A stretch of DNA of 64,000 nucleotides from Lichenostomus cassidix (taxonomy: Eukaryota; Chordata; Aves; Passeriformes; Meliphagidae): assembly GCA_008360975.2 (NCBI GenBank), contig VLJF02000839.1, positions 372,001-436,000 on the forward strand, written 5' to 3'. How positions within the stretch are numbered: the stretch's first letter is position 1; each line of letters begins with the position of its first letter. A model generated the notes under the pieces. That model saw only the letters and a list, made by a program, of their open reading frames with translations, had not been told where the DNA came from and ran no database searches. This document shows, piece after piece, positions 9,201-21,250 of this stretch. A program made the position numbers and the translations under genes.

Positions 9201-12200
9201 CATGGATGTGGGAGCACAGGGACACGGGCAGCCACAGACAGGGACACACAGGGACACGGGAGCACATGGACACGGGTGACAGGGACACGGGTGACAGGGG
9301 CACGGGTGACAGGGACACAGACACACACAGGTGCAGGAGCACGGGGACATGGGACACGTGGACGTGGGAACACGCAGACATGGAAACACATGAACATGTA
9401 GGACATGGACACACATGGACACGGGAGCACACGGATGAGGGAACAGTCAGACATGGAAGTGCATGACATGGGAGCACACAGACACGGGTGACAGGGACAC
9501 AGGAGCACACAGACATGGTGACAGGGACACGGGAGCACAGGGACACGGGTGACAGGGACACAGGAGCACAGGGACACGGTGACAGGGACACGGGAGCACA
9601 GGGACACGGGTGACAGGGACACGGGAGCACACGGATGTGGACACACAGGGACACTGAAGCACACGGACATGGGACATCCATGAACACGGGAGATCATGGA
9701 TGTGGGAGCACAGGGACACGGGCAGCCACAGACAGGGACACACAGGGACATGGGAGCACATGGACACGGGTGACAGGGACACAAGTCACAGGGACACACA
9801 GGGACACGGGTGACAGGGATGCACAGGGACATGCGTGCACAGAGAGCACACGGATGTGGGAACACGCAGACGTGGGACATCCATGAACACGGGAGAACAT
9901 GGACGTGGACACACGCAGACATGAGCACACAAGGACACGAGTGACAGGGACACGGGTGACAGGGATGCACAGGGACATGGGGCACACGGATGTGAGAACA
10001 CAAGGACATAGGACATCCATGGACACGGGAGAACATGGATGTGGGAACACATGAACACACAGGAGCACGTGGGCATGGACACGTGGGGACATGGGAGCAC
10101 ATGGACAGGGACACATGGATGTGGGAGCACATGGATGTGGGAACACGCAGACATGGGACATCCATGAACGTGGGGGGACATGGATGTGGGAACACGTGAA
10201 CATGGGATAGTGGGGACACATGGACACACATGGACATGGAGCACACGGACACACATGGACACACATGAACACACACAGACGTGGAGCACACAGACACACA
10301 TGGACACACATGGACATGGAGCACACGGACACACATGGACACACATGGACACACATGGGCACACATGAACACGCACAGACATGGAGCACACAGCCCCCCC
10401 CCGAGCCCCCCATAGCCACAACACCTCCTTGGAAGGTGCCCAAGGGTGGGAACACCCCAAAATCCCCTCCTGAGCCCCCAAATCCCATCCCGAACCCCCC
10501 AAATCCCCTCTCTGAAGCCCCCAAGCCCCCCGGGGGGTTCAGAAGCCATCTCGAGGGGCAGGGACCCCCTGAATCCCCTCAAGCCCCCAGGGGATCCATC
10601 ACCCACCTCGGGGACATCCCGAACCCCCAAATCCCCCCAAAATCCCCCCTGGGAGGTCCCTGACGCACCTTGCAGGGCAGGGACACCCCGAGCCTCCCCA
10701 AATCCCCTCCTGACCTCCCGAAATCCCCTCCTGACACCCCCAAATCCCCTCCCGGGGGTCTCACGCACCTTGCAGGGTCCCCGAGGGCAGGGAGAGTCTC
10801 GAACTCCCCCAAACCCCCTCCTGCCCCCCCAAATCTCTTCCCAGAGGTCTCTCACCCACCTCGCAGGGTCCCTAAAGACAGGGACACCTCCTTCCCCCCC
10901 AAATTCCCCCAAATGCCCCCAATCCCCCCGGGGTGTCACCCACCTTGCAGGGTCCCCGAAGGCAGCCTGCCCCCCCCGTAGCCCTCGGCCAGCTTGGCCC
11001 ACTGGTAGCTGAGCGGCGCAGCTCCGCCGCGGCTGAAGCAGCGCAGCAGCACCGAGCCGCCCTCGATCAGCTCCCCCTCGCTCCAGCACTGCGGCGCGGC
11101 CGGCTTCTCTGCTGGGACAGTGACAGTGTCAGGGACAGCGACAGGGGACAGGGACACCATCAGGGACACCGGGGACAGGGACAGAGATAGGGGACAGGGA
11201 CAGGCATAGGGACAGGGACAGCACTGCGGGGCGGCCGGCTTCTCTGCTGGGACAGTGACAGTGTCAGGGGACAGGGATAGGGACAGGGGACAGGGACACC
11301 ATCAGGGACACCGGGGACAGGGACAGGGACAGGGACAGCACTGCGGGGCGGCCGGCTTCTCTGCTGGGACAGTGACAGTGTCAGGGACAGCGACAGGGGA
11401 CAGGGACACCATCAGGGACACCGGGGACAGGGACAGGGGACAAAGACAGGGACGACGGACAGGGAAACCGGGGGACAGGGACAGGGGACACTGTCAGGGC
11501 CACCAGAGGCCACCCAGGAAGGGGACTTGGGAGAGAGCCAGGTGACACTGCCAGGACCACCAGGGGACACAGGGGACACTGTCAGAGCCACTCGCGGGGA
11601 CACCATGAGGGTCACCAGGGCCACCCGGGAGAGGGGACACCTGGGGGTGGGAAGGGACAGGAGTCACCTGCGGGGGAGGAACACGGGACACTGTCAGGGC
11701 CACCTGCATGGGGGACAGGGGACATTGTCAGGGCCACCAGGGGCCAGCCAGGAAGGGGACACGGGAGGGAGACAGGTGACACTGCCAGAGTCACTTCAGG
11801 GGACACTGTCAGCGCCACCGGGGAGCACTCGGGAAGGGGACTTGGGACTGGCGACATTGTCAGGGCCACCAGGGGCCACATGAGAGGGGAACAAGGGACG
11901 CTGTCAGTGCTACCGGGGGCCACCTAGGAAGGGACTTGAAAGGAGCCAGGTGACCCCGTCAGTGCCACCAGGAGAGGGAGCGCCACCGCCACGAGCCAGC
12001 GCCACCTCCGTGAGCGCGAGCGGTGCGGGACAGGGAGGGGACAGGGGACACTGCCAGGGCCACCAGGGGCCAGCCAGGAAGGGGACTTGAGAGGGAGCAG
12101 GGGACACTGCCAGGGCCACCGGGGGCCACATGAGAGGGGGACAGGGGACACTGCCACTTGGGGGGACACCGGCAGTGCCACCGGGGCCCAACCAGGAAGG

Positions 12201-15200
12201 GGACTTGTGAGTGGGGACAGGGCACACTGCCGGGGCCACCGGGGGCCACCCAGGAAGGGACTTGAGAGGAGCCAGGTGACACTGTCAGTGCCACCAGGAG
12301 AGGGAGGGCGAGCGCCACCTGCGCGTGCGAGGGCGCCGGGCGGGGAGGGGACAGGGGACACTGCTAGGGCCACCGCGGGCCACCTAGGAAGGGACATGAG
12401 AGGCGCCAGATGACACCTTCGATGCCACCAGGAGAGGGAGCGCCACCGCCACGAACCATCCCCACCTCCGTGAGCGCGGCGCGGGGAGGGGACAGAGGGA
12501 CATGGGGACAGCCAGGCGACACGGCGGGGGTCTCGGCTCACCTTGCACGGTGACAATGACCTCGTGCACGGCCACCGTGTTCTTCTTGACGCGGCACTGG
12601 TATGTCCCCGTGTCGCTCTCCTGCAGGTCAGCCAGGCGGATGGACGCGTCGCGCTGGCCAGGGTCAGTCTGCACGAACGCCACGCGGTCCTGCAGCCCCG
12701 AGCCGCTGCCGTAGTTCACGTGGTGGTCGTGGTAGGACAGGAACTGGGGACACGAGGGGACAGCGCCGGGGGACATGGTTAGGGGGGTTTGGGGTTGGTT
12801 TGGGGTTGGGTTAGGGGTGAAGTTGGGGTCGGGGTTGGGGTTAGGGTGGGTTTAGGGCTGGGTTTGGTCAGGGTTAGTTAGGTTTAGGTTAGGGTTGGGG
12901 TTGGGACTGGAATTGGGATTGGGGTTGGGTTTAGGCTTAGTTGGGGTTAGGGTGGGTTTAGGATCATGTCTGGTCAGGGTTAGTTAGGGTCACGTTTGGG
13001 GTTTGGGTTAGGGTTGGGGTTAAAGTTAGGATTGGGATTGGGGTTAGGGTTGGTTTAGGGTCAGGTTTGGTCTGGGTTAGTTAGGTTTAGATTTAGGGTT
13101 TGGGTGAGGTTTAGGTTAGCATTAGGGTTAAAGTCAGGATTGGGGTTGGGTTTAGGGTTAGTTGGGGTTAGGGTTGGTTTAGGGTCAGGTCTGGTCAGGG
13201 TTAGTTTGGTTTAGATTTAGGGTTTGGGTGAGGTTGAGGTTAGGGTTAAAGTCAGGATTGGGGTTAGGTTTAGGGTTAGTTGGGGTTAGGGTTGGTTTAG
13301 GGTTGGGTTTGGTCTGGGTTAGTTAGGTTTAGGTTAGGGTTAGGGTTGGGACTGGAATTGGGATTGGGGTTGGGGTTAGGGTTAGTTGGGTTTAGGGTGG
13401 GTTTAAGGTCGGGTTTAGGGTCTGGGTTAGTTAGGGTTAGGTTTGGAGTTTAGGTTAGGGTTTGGGCTGGGATTAGGTCTGGGGTTGGGGTTAGGGTTAG
13501 TTGGGGTTAGGATGGGTTTAGGGTCGGGTTTGGTCAGGGTTAGTAAGGGTTAGGTTTAGGGTCTGGGTTAGGTTGAGGTTAGGGTTGAAGTTAGGATTGG
13601 GGTTAGGGTTAGTTGGGGTTAGGATGGGTTTAGGGTCGGGTTTGGTCTGGGTTAGTTAGGGTTAGGTTTAGGGTTTTGGTTAGGTTGTGGTTAGGGTTAA
13701 AGTTAGGATTGGGGTTGGGGTTAGTGTTGGTTGGGGTTAGGATGGGTTTAGGGCTGGGTTTGGTCAGGGTTAGGTTAGTTAGGGTTGGTTTAGGGTTGCA
13801 GTTAGGGTTAGATTAGGGTTGGGGCTGGGGTTAGGACTGGGGTTGGGGTCAGAGGTAGGGTTGGTTTAGGGTCGGGATTGGTCTGGGTGAGTTACGTTTA
13901 GTTTTGGGGTTTGGATTAGGTTTAGATTAGGGTTGGAGCTGGGATTAGGACTGGGGCTGGGATTAGTTTGGGTTAGGGTTGGTTTAGGGTTGGGTTTGGT
14001 CAGGGTTAGGTTAGGGTTGGGTTGAATTTTGGGGTTAGGGCTAGTTTAGAATCAGTTATATTTAGGGTTGTATTAGAGTTTGGTTATGGTTCGCTTATTG
14101 TTATTTTTTGTTGCTGTTAGGTTAGATTAGGGTTAGGTTAGGGTTTAGTTGGTGTTAATTTGGGTTAGGTTTTGGGTTTGATTGAGGTTTGTTTAGGGTT
14201 ATGGTTAGTGGTATTTCAGAGTTGTTTCATGTTGGGTTTGTGGTTTGGTTTGGGTTCAATTGAGTTAGTTTTGGTTTCGGGTTTGGGCAGAGCTAGCAGG
14301 GCTGGGGAGGCTCAGCCACGGGGCTTTGCTGTCCCTGCCTGTCCCTGACTTCACCTGCCAGCACCTGTCTGTCCCTCTGTGTCCCTGCCTGTCCCTCTCT
14401 GTCCCTGCCAGCACCTGTCTGCCCCTTCCTGTCCCTTCCTGTCCCTGCTGCTTTCCTGCCTGTCCCTGTGTGTCCTTCCCTCCCTGTGTGCACCTGGTGC
14501 TTCCCTGCCCTCCTTGTCCCTTCCTGTCCCTACCTGTCCCTGATCCTACCTGCCTGTCCTTTCCTGTCCTCCTTGTCCCTTTCTGTCCCTGCCTGTCCCT
14601 GATTTTACCTGCCTGTCCCTTCCTGTCCTGCCTGATCCTTCCCTGCAATTCCAGCCCTTCCCTGTCCATCCTGTCCTACCAGGCTCTGCCTGTCCTGCCT
14701 GCTCCCTTCCAGCCCTGCCTGCTCCTTGCCTGCCTTTCCAGACCTTTCCAGTCCTGCCTGCTCATTCCCAGACTGGCACTCCCAGACGCTGCTGGACCTT
14801 CCCTGTCCTGCCTGTCCCCAGCCTGTCCCTGACTGCTCAACCGGGCTTCAGCCCAACCCAGCCCTGATTGCCCTACCTGTTCCTGCTTGTCCCTGCCTGT
14901 CCCTGCCTGCTCAGCTGAGGTCCATCCCATTCATCCCATCCCATCCATCCCATCCCATCCCATCCCATCCCATCCCATCCCATCCCATCCCATCCCATTC
15001 CATCCCTGCCTGTCCTCCCTGTCCTGCCTGTCCCAGCCTGCTCCTTCCCTGCCCTGCCAGACCTTTCCAGTCATGCCTGCTCATTCCCAGACTGGCACTC
15101 CCTGACGCTGCTGGACCTTCCCTGTCCTGCCTGCTCAGCTGGGCTCCATCCCATCCCATCCTATCCCATCCCATCCCATCCCATCCCATCCCATCCCATC

Positions 15201-18200
15201 CCATCCCATCCCATCCCATCCCATCCTATCCCATCCCATCCCATCCCATCCCATCCCAGCCTGTCCCTGCCTGCTCAGCTGGGCTTCACCCCAGCCCAGC
15301 CCAGCCCTGCTTGTCCTGTCTGCTCCTTCCCTGCCCTTCCAGACCTTTCCTGTCCTTCCTGTCCTTCCTGTCCTGCCTGTCCCCTGCCTGTCCCTGCCTG
15401 CTCAGCTGGGCTCCATCCGATCCCAGTCCATCCCAGCCCAGCCCTGTCTGTCCTGCCTGGTGTTTCCCTGCCCAGCACTTCCAGACTGTGCCTGGTCTTT
15501 TCCTGCCCTGCCTGTCCTTCCCTGCCCTTCCAGACCTTCCCTATCCTGCCTGTTCTGCCTGTCCCTGCCAGACCTTTCCAGTCCTGCCTGCTCCTTCCCA
15601 GACTGGCACTCCCCGACGCTGCTGGACCTTCCCTGTCCTGCCTGTCCTTCCCTGCCTGTCCCTGCCTGTCCCCAACCTGTCCCTGCCTGTTCCCAGTCTG
15701 TCCCTCCCTGTCCCCAGCCTGTCCCCAGCCTGTCCCTGCCTGTCCTGCCTGCTCAGCTGGGCTCCATCCCAGCCCAGCCCTGCCTGCCCTGCCTGGTGTT
15801 TCCCTGCCCTTCCAGACCTTCCCTGTCCTGCCTGTCCCTTCTTGTCCCGATGAGCTTTGTTTGGTCCTTCCAAACCTCGCTTATCCTACCAGGTCCTTGT
15901 CTGTCCTTCCAGACCTTTCCTGCCCTGTCTGTCCTGCCTGCTCAGCTGGGCTCCATCCGATCCCAGTCCATCCCAATCCATCCCAGTCCATCCCAGTCCA
16001 GCCCTGTCTGTCCTGCCTGGTGTTTCCCTGCCCTTCCAGACCTTCCCTGTCCCTTCCCATCCTTTCCCTGTCCCCTGCCTGTCCTTTCCCTGCCCAGCAC
16101 TTCCAGACTCTGCCCGTCCTTCCCTGTCCTTCTAGACATTCCCTGTCCTGCCTGTCCCTTCCCTGTCCCACCTGTCCTTCCTGTCCCTTCCCTGTCCTGC
16201 TTGTCCCCACCTGTCCCACCTGTCCCCTGCCTGTCCCTGCCCGCCCACCTGAGCTCCATCCCACCCACCCAGCCCGGTCTGGCCGTGCCCGAGCCCCTCA
16301 CCACGTTCTCGGGGCCGGGTCTCTCGGGCTGGATCTGGATCCACTCGATGCCCACTCCCTGCGGACCGTTGTCCTCGGGCTCCAGGACATAGGGACAGCC
16401 CAGCTTGACCGAGTCGCCCTTGGCCAGGTACAGAACCTCCCGGCCGTTGCCGTTGATCCTGACGGCCACCAGGAGAGCTGGGGACAGAAGGGCATTGTCA
16501 CCGCCGGAATGGCACTTGGAGGACCCTGATGGCACTGCCGGCACCCCCCGCCCCACATCCACGGGGGATAGGGACCCCAAACCTGTGCCCCGACACCTCC
16601 TGACCCCACACCGGTGTCCCCTGACCCACAGGGGACAGGGACCCATCACACCCCAAACCTGTGCCCCGACACCTCCTGACCCCACAGCTGCAGCCCCCCA
16701 CCCACAGGGAGCAGAGACAGTGCTCAGGGACCCCAAACCTGTGCCCTGACACCTCCTGACCCCACAGCTGTGTCCCCTGACCCACAGGGGACAGGGACCC
16801 ATCACACCCCAAACCTGTGTGGGTCCCTGCAGCCCCTGACCCCACACGGAGCAGGGATGGGGCATAGGGACCCCAAACCAGTGCCTTGTCACCCCCTGAC
16901 CCCACAGCTGTGTCCCCTGACCCAGAGGGACCCATCGCACCCCAAACCTGTGTGACCTGACCCCACATTCACACGGAGCAGGGAAGGGGCACAGGGACCC
17001 CAAAGCTGTGCCCTGACACCTCCTGACCCCACAGCTGTACCCCCTGACCCACACAGAGCAGGGATGGGGCACAGGGACCCCAAACCTGTGCCCTGACACC
17101 TCCTGACCCCACACCTGTACCCCCTGACCCATACAGAACAGGGAGGGGGCACAGGGACCCCAAACCTGTGCCCTGACACCGCCTGACCCCAGACCTGCAG
17201 CTCCTGACCCCACATCTGTGGAGAGCAGGGATGGGACACGGAGACCCAACACACCCCAAAGCTGTGTCCTGACACACCCAGGCAGCACCCCCTGACCGCA
17301 CATCTGGCAGAACCCAAACTATGGGGAGCAGGGACTCATCGAACCTGTGCCCTGACACACCCTGAACCCCACAACTGGCAGAACCCAAGCTGTGGGGCGT
17401 AGGGACCCATGGCACCCCAAATCTGTGCCCTGACACACCCTGACCCCAAAACTAGCAGAACTCAAACTGTGGGGTGTAGGGACCCATCGAACCTGTACCC
17501 TGACACACCCTGACCCCACACCTGGCAGAACTCAAACTGTGGGGTGTAGGGACCCATCGCACCCCAAACCTGTGCCCTGACACACCCTGACCCTATGACT
17601 GGCAGAACTCAAACTGTGGGGCACAGGGATCTCACGCACCCCAAACCTGTGCCCTGACACACTTTTAACCTCACACCTACAGTTTCCCACTTATGGGGCG
17701 CAGGGATGTGTGGCACCCCAAATCTGTGCCCCAAAACACCTGGCAGCTCTCCCCGACCCCACACCTGCAGCACGGACCCATCGCACCCCAAACCTGTGTC
17801 CTGACACACCTTGAACCCCACACCTGCAGGGAGCAGGAACCTATCACACCCCAAACCTGTGCCCCAATACACCTGGCAGCCTCACTGACCCCACAACTGC
17901 AGCAGGAACCCATCACACCCCAAATCTGTGCCCCAATACACCTGGCAGCCTCACTGACCCCACACCTGCAGGGAGCAGGAACCCATCACACCCCAAATCT
18001 GTGCCCCAATACACCTGGCAGCCTCACTGACCCCACAACTGCATCACCCCGTGACCCCACAACTGCAACCCCCCAGCTATGGGGAGCAGGGATCTATCGA
18101 ACCCCAAACTTGTGCTCTGACACCTCCTGACCCCACACCTGCAGCACCCCACTCGCGGGGAGCAGGGACAGGGCACAGGGACCCATCGCACCCCAAACCT

Positions 18201-18795
18201 GTGCCCTGACACCCCTGACCCCACAACATCAGCCTTGACCCCACACCTGCAGCCCCCCAGCCACGGGGAGCAGGGATCTGTCGCACCCCAAACCCATGTC
18301 CTGACACCTCCCGACCCCACACCTGACATCCCCGACCCCACACCTGTACCCCCCCGCTGGTCACATCTCCCACATCGGTCGCCCGCGAGGATGTCCCGGC
18401 TTGGTCGCTGTCCCCTCGGGGCTGTCACCGCCTGGCGACACAGGGACACACCGATGCCACCTGCCCCGCCTGACAGCCCCAGCGACACAGGGACACATCG
18501 ATGCCACCTGCCCCGATTTGCAGCCCCAGCGACACATCGATGCCACCTGGCAGCCCCAATGACACAGGGACACATCGATGCCACCTGCGCTGTCCAGCAC
18601 GGGCAGCACCCGGCGGTGGCCGCAGGTGGGTGACCCCGGGCTGTCCCCAGGCTCCTGCCGGCGCTCGGAGCATCTCCGGTATCCCGGGAGAGCCGCGATC
18701 CCGAGGCAGCCGCGATCCCGAGGCAGCCGCGATCCCGGGATCCTACCTGGCAGGATCCCGAGCAGCAGGAGCAGGCTGGCGCCGTGCCCTGCCAT
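6207..18795 (-). CDS. VSIG8: V-set and immunoglobulin domain-containing protein 8, 340 aa, seven exons
   Basis: Minus-strand exons: 18795-18747, 16477-16302, 12743-12542, 11108-10944, 8549-8427, 7570-7435, 6378-6207; 1023 nt in one frame. Residues 1-17 are a signal peptide (GASLLLLLGILPA). A V-set domain follows, with cysteines near 44 (KLGCPYVL) and 125 (DTGTYQCRVKK), then a second Ig domain with cysteines near 166 (LLRCFSRGG) and 219 (GTYQCRVTN). The single membrane helix is at about 243-268 (GIIVGSILGSLLLL). The 70-residue tail is Cys/His-rich (ECQRACSDC, CTAC, LLCNEG). The N-terminal VRINGxGxEVLYLA and LSYxWAK motifs match mammalian VSIG8 closely; the tail matches weakly. It is a type I surface protein of the CXADR/VSIG group. 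Introns total about 11.5 kb and consist largely of minisatellites. Confidence 0.88.
6540..7434. repeat. CAGTGCC/CACCCAGTG minisatellite in VSIG8 intron 6
   Basis: Tandem CCCAGTGCCACCCA and CAGCCCAGTACAG units. Two larger units (about 7101-7157 and 7229-7286) contain imperfect copies of the 3' end of VSIG8 exon 6 with its donor (real end 7435), encoding variants of KECQRACSDC on the minus strand. Confidence 0.85.
7640..8425. repeat. minisatellite in VSIG8 intron 5, with exon 5 donor copies
   Basis: Units of about 27-60 bp of the type CCAGAGACACCCCCAGTGCCACCCTG. Near the exon, two copies of the exon 5 end plus donor (CACTCACGGGGCCCGGGGCT...) lie at about 8250-8290 and 8342-8383, upstream (on plus coordinates) of the genuine exon end at 8427. 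Confidence 0.85.
8575..10400. repeat. GGGACACA minisatellite in VSIG8 intron 4
   Basis: About 1.8 kb of GGGACACAGGGACAC, CACATGGACACGGGTGACAGGG and GGGACATCCATGAACACGGG units. Higher-order blocks of 100-300 bp recur (for example 9180-9260 and 9665-9750 are almost the same). The same CATCCATGAACAC family reappears at 20215-20570. Confidence 0.9.
10430..10943. repeat. CCCCAAATCCCC minisatellite with VSIG8 exon 4 donor copies
   Basis: Units of about 90-100 bp, each containing CACCTTGCAGGG or CACCTCGCAGGG, the reverse complement of the exon 4 end and donor. Copies lie near 10661, 10766 and 10857; the genuine exon end is 10944. Confidence 0.8.
11109..12541. repeat. GACAGGGGACA minisatellites in VSIG8 intron 3, with exon 4 acceptor copies
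   Basis: Next to exon 4, a ~115-bp unit repeats three times. Each copy contains GCGGCCGGCTTCTCTGCTGG, the exon 4 start with its acceptor (real at 11108; copies near 11228 and 11345). Farther on (11500-12480), units of ~110 bp with CCACCAGGGGCCACCCAGGAAGGGGACTTG continue. A larger block with CACCAGGAGAGGGAGCGCCACC occurs near 11965, 12290 and 12425. Confidence 0.85.
12781..14260 (+). repeat. interstitial telomere-like repeat in VSIG8 intron 2
   Basis: About 1.5 kb of degenerate GGTTAGGGTTGGGGTTAGG, with many exact TTAGGG hexamers interleaved with variants such as TTGGGG, TTTAGGG and GGTCAGGG. A higher-order unit of about 140-170 bp is visible (GTTTAGGGTCGGGTTTGGTCAGGGTTAG recurs). The array decays towards 14100-14260. 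The G-rich strand is the template strand of VSIG8. Confidence 0.9.
14929..15006. repeat. (CCATC)n pentamer tract
   Basis: About 14 near-perfect CCATC pentamers, inside the larger TGTCCCTGCC array. Confidence 0.9.
15147..15258. repeat. (CCATC)n pentamer tract, second block
   Basis: About 22 CCATC pentamers with two CCTAT variants. It follows the same CTCAGCTGGGCTCCATCC lead-in as other blocks of the array, which suggests block duplication followed by slippage. Confidence 0.9.
16500..18345. repeat. 60-100-bp minisatellite in VSIG8 intron 1
   Basis: About 25 units of CCCCAAACCTGTGCCCTGACACCTCCTGACCCCACA followed by a variable GGGGAGCAGGGACCCATC segment. Translations are repetitive shadows, not exons. 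From 18345 to 18746 the intron is mostly single copy except for four CGACACAGGGACACATCGATGCCACCTG units at 18430-18590. Confidence 0.9.
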
Positions 18796-18810
18796 GGCGC
18801 TGCGGCCGCG

Positions 18811-18843
18811 GAGGAGGAGGAGGAGGAGGAGGAGGAGGAGGCA
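18811..18843. repeat. (GGA)n triplet tract just upstream of the VSIG8 start codon
   Basis: Eleven GAG/GGA triplets 16 bases upstream of the VSIG8 ATG (18795), so CCT repeats in the 5' UTR or core promoter of the minus strand. A TATA-like CTAAAAGG lies on the minus strand at about 18890. Confidence 0.7.
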
Positions 18844-19364
18844 GGAAGGCTGCGAGGCTCCGAGGGCAGCCGGCCCGTGCGGGGCCCTTTTAGGCGCTGG
18901 GCCGGGGCCGCTCCTCCCCGTGGGGAGGATTCCTGTGGGATGAGTGAGTGGCTCCGAGCTGTGCGTGGCTGCCGCCCTGCTCCGCGCCTACCCCCTAATT
19001 AGGGAGCGCCAGGCCTGCCGGACCCCGGTGGGACACCGTGGGACACTAGGGGACACCAGGGGGACACGCTGAGAAGGGATGGGGAATGACACCACCCCGC
19101 TGTGGGTGCTGAGTGGGGACAGTGGGACAAAGCCACCGGTGGTTGGAGGTGTCGCTCGGCCCCACGGATCCCGAGAGGATTCTGGGCTTGCAGCAGGACT
19201 CGAAGGGCTTAAAGGTGTGGTTGGACAGGGGTTTAAAGGCAGCAGATCCCTCCTCCGGACCTGCCCCTCGGCCGGCGGGCACCGCAATGTGGTGGCACTG
19301 TGGGGACAATGGCACCCACCGAGCCCACGGGTCACTGTGCAGGGACGTGGTGTGTGGCAGGGAC

Positions 19365-20150
19365 AGGGACAGGGACAGGGCTATGCTCGGATGGGACAGG
19401 GACATGGCAGGGATGGAGGGGTTGGGACAGGATGGATGGAGGAGTTGGGAGAGGATGGATGGAGGAGTTGGGACAGGATGGATGGAGGAGTTGGAATAGG
19501 GAGATGGAAGTGGTGGAATTGTTGGGGACAATGATATGGCAGCAGATGGAGGAGTTTGGACAGGCCCATGGCAGTGGATGGAAGTGTTGGGGACAGGGAC
19601 ATGGCAGGGGATGGAGGAGTTGGGACAAGGACACTGGCAGGGCATGGAGGAGTTGGCACAGGGATGTGACAGCAGGGGAAGGAGATGGGACAGGATGGAT
19701 GGAGGAGTTGGGACAAGGCCACAGTGGTGGATGGAAGTGTTGGGGACAGTGACACGGCAGCAGATGGAGGAGTTGGGACAGGGATATGGCAATGGATGGA
19801 AGTGTTGGGGACAGCGACATGGCAGCAGGGACAGGGGATGGGACAAGGACATGGGAACGGATGGAGGAGCTGGGACAGGGACACATGGCAGTGGCTGGAA
19901 CCATTGGGGACAGGGACAATGGCGGTGGATGGAGGAGCTGGGACAGTGGATGGAACTGTTGGGGACAAGCACACTGGCAGGGCACGGAGGAACTGGGACA
20001 GGGACGTGGCAGCACAGGCAGGAGATGTGACAGGGACACAGGAATGGATGGAGGAGTTGGGACAGGGACATGGCAGGGGATGGAACTGTTGGGAACAGGG
20101 ACACAGGAACGGATGGAGGAGCCAGGACAGCAGTGTTGGGGTGACACCAG
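19365..20150. repeat. GGATGGAGGAGTTGGGACAG minisatellite
   Basis: Units of about 30 to 70 bp built from GGATGGAGGAGTTGGGACAGGGACATGGCAG with variable extensions. It is intergenic, upstream of VSIG8. The interval 18960-19365 is single copy with no recognisable gene. Confidence 0.85.
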
Positions 20151-20214
20151 GGGTCTCAGCCCCGTGGGAAGGCCCTGCCAGGGACACTGTCCCTGCCTGT
20201 GTCCCCTGAGGTCA

Positions 20215-20570
20215 CACGGGAGACATGGACACCATGAACACAGGGACACAGGGACATGGGACATCCATGAACATAGGGACACAGGGACACAGGTGACAGA
20301 GACACGGGGGCACAGGGACACGGACATCCATGAACACAGGGACATGGTAGCACAGGGACATGGACACCATGAACACAGGGACACGGGGACATGGGACATC
20401 CATGAACACAGGGACATGGGGACACAGGACATCCATGAACATGGGGACACAGCGACACAGGTGACAGGGATGTGGGGGCACAGGGACATGGGACATCCAT
20501 CGATATAGGGACATGGGAGCACAGGGACTTGGGACATCCATGAACATGGGGACAGGGGCACACAAGGACA
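20215..20570. repeat. GGGACATCCATGAACACAGG minisatellite
   Basis: About ten units of GGGACATGGGACATCCATGAACACAGGGACAC. It is the same family as the 8575-10400 array inside VSIG8. Confidence 0.85.
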
Positions 20571-20639
20571 GGGACCCCTGCCCTAGGCTGTGACCCCCAA
20601 ACTGAGCTGTCACCCCTCCTGGTGCTGTGACCCCCTTTT

Positions 20640-21250
20640 CTTTCTGTGTCCCCTCTCTGTGCCGTGCCTGCCTTTCCATGCCATGTGCCCCCACTCGGTG
20701 CCATGTCCTCTGTCCATGCTGTGTCCCCTCTTGGTGCCATGTCCCCTCTCCATGCCATGCCCAGCCCCGTGCTATGTCCCCACTTTCCATGTCCTGGCTC
20801 GGTGCCATGTCCCCTCTCCACGCTATGTCCCTACTCGGTGACATGCCCTCTTCTCCATGCCATCCTCACACCCCCGTGCCATATTCCCACTCTGTCCCAT
20901 GTCCCCACTCTGTCCCATGTCCCCACTCGGTCACCTGTCCCCACTCTGTCCCATGTCCCCACCCTATGCCATGCCCCCTTTCCATGCTGTGTCCCCACTC
21001 GGTGCTGTGCTCCCTCTCCATGCCATGCCCCCCGCCATGCCATGTCCCCACTCTGTCGCCTGTCCCCACTCGGTGCCATGTCCCCACTCTGTTCCATGTC
21101 CTCACTCTGTCCCTTGTCCCCACTCGGTACCATGTCCCCACTCGGTCACCTGTCCCCACTCTGTCCCCTGTCCCCACTCGGTGCCCTGTCCCCACTCTGT
21201 TCCTTGTCCCCACTCGGTCCCCTGTCCCCACTCTGTTCCATGTCCCCTCT
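20640..21250. repeat. CCATGTCCCCACTCGGTGC minisatellite
   Basis: About 25 units of roughly 19-20 bp: CCATGTCCCCACTCTGTCC and CCTGTCCCCACTCGGTGC. Open frames across it are periodic artefacts. Confidence 0.85.

Larger units (their letters stand above)
14320..16260. repeat. TGTCCCTGCC/CCTGCCTG minisatellite in VSIG8 intron 2
   Basis: About 1.9 kb of CCTGCCTGTCCCTTCCTGTCC with larger recurrent blocks such as CTCAGCTGGGCTCCATCCCA and GACTGGCACTCCC(A/C/T)GACGCTGCTGG. It is interrupted by two pure CCATC pentamer tracts. Confidence 0.85.

Noticed and set aside
8534..11089. Very long open frames on the minus strand (for example about 600 codons ending near 9200)
   Set aside because: They consist of Cys/Pro/Val/His repeats (HVPVCPCPCV type) produced by the GGGACACA minisatellite, in several frames at once. 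Real VSIG8 exons lie elsewhere with conserved Ig sequence.
11959..12556. Three copies of a hydrophobic VAVALPLLVA-like peptide in VSIG8 intron 3
   Set aside because: They come from the GCGCTCCCTCTCCTGGTGGC repeat unit on the minus strand. No splice phase joins them to VSIG8 exons 3 and 4, which join to each other in frame.
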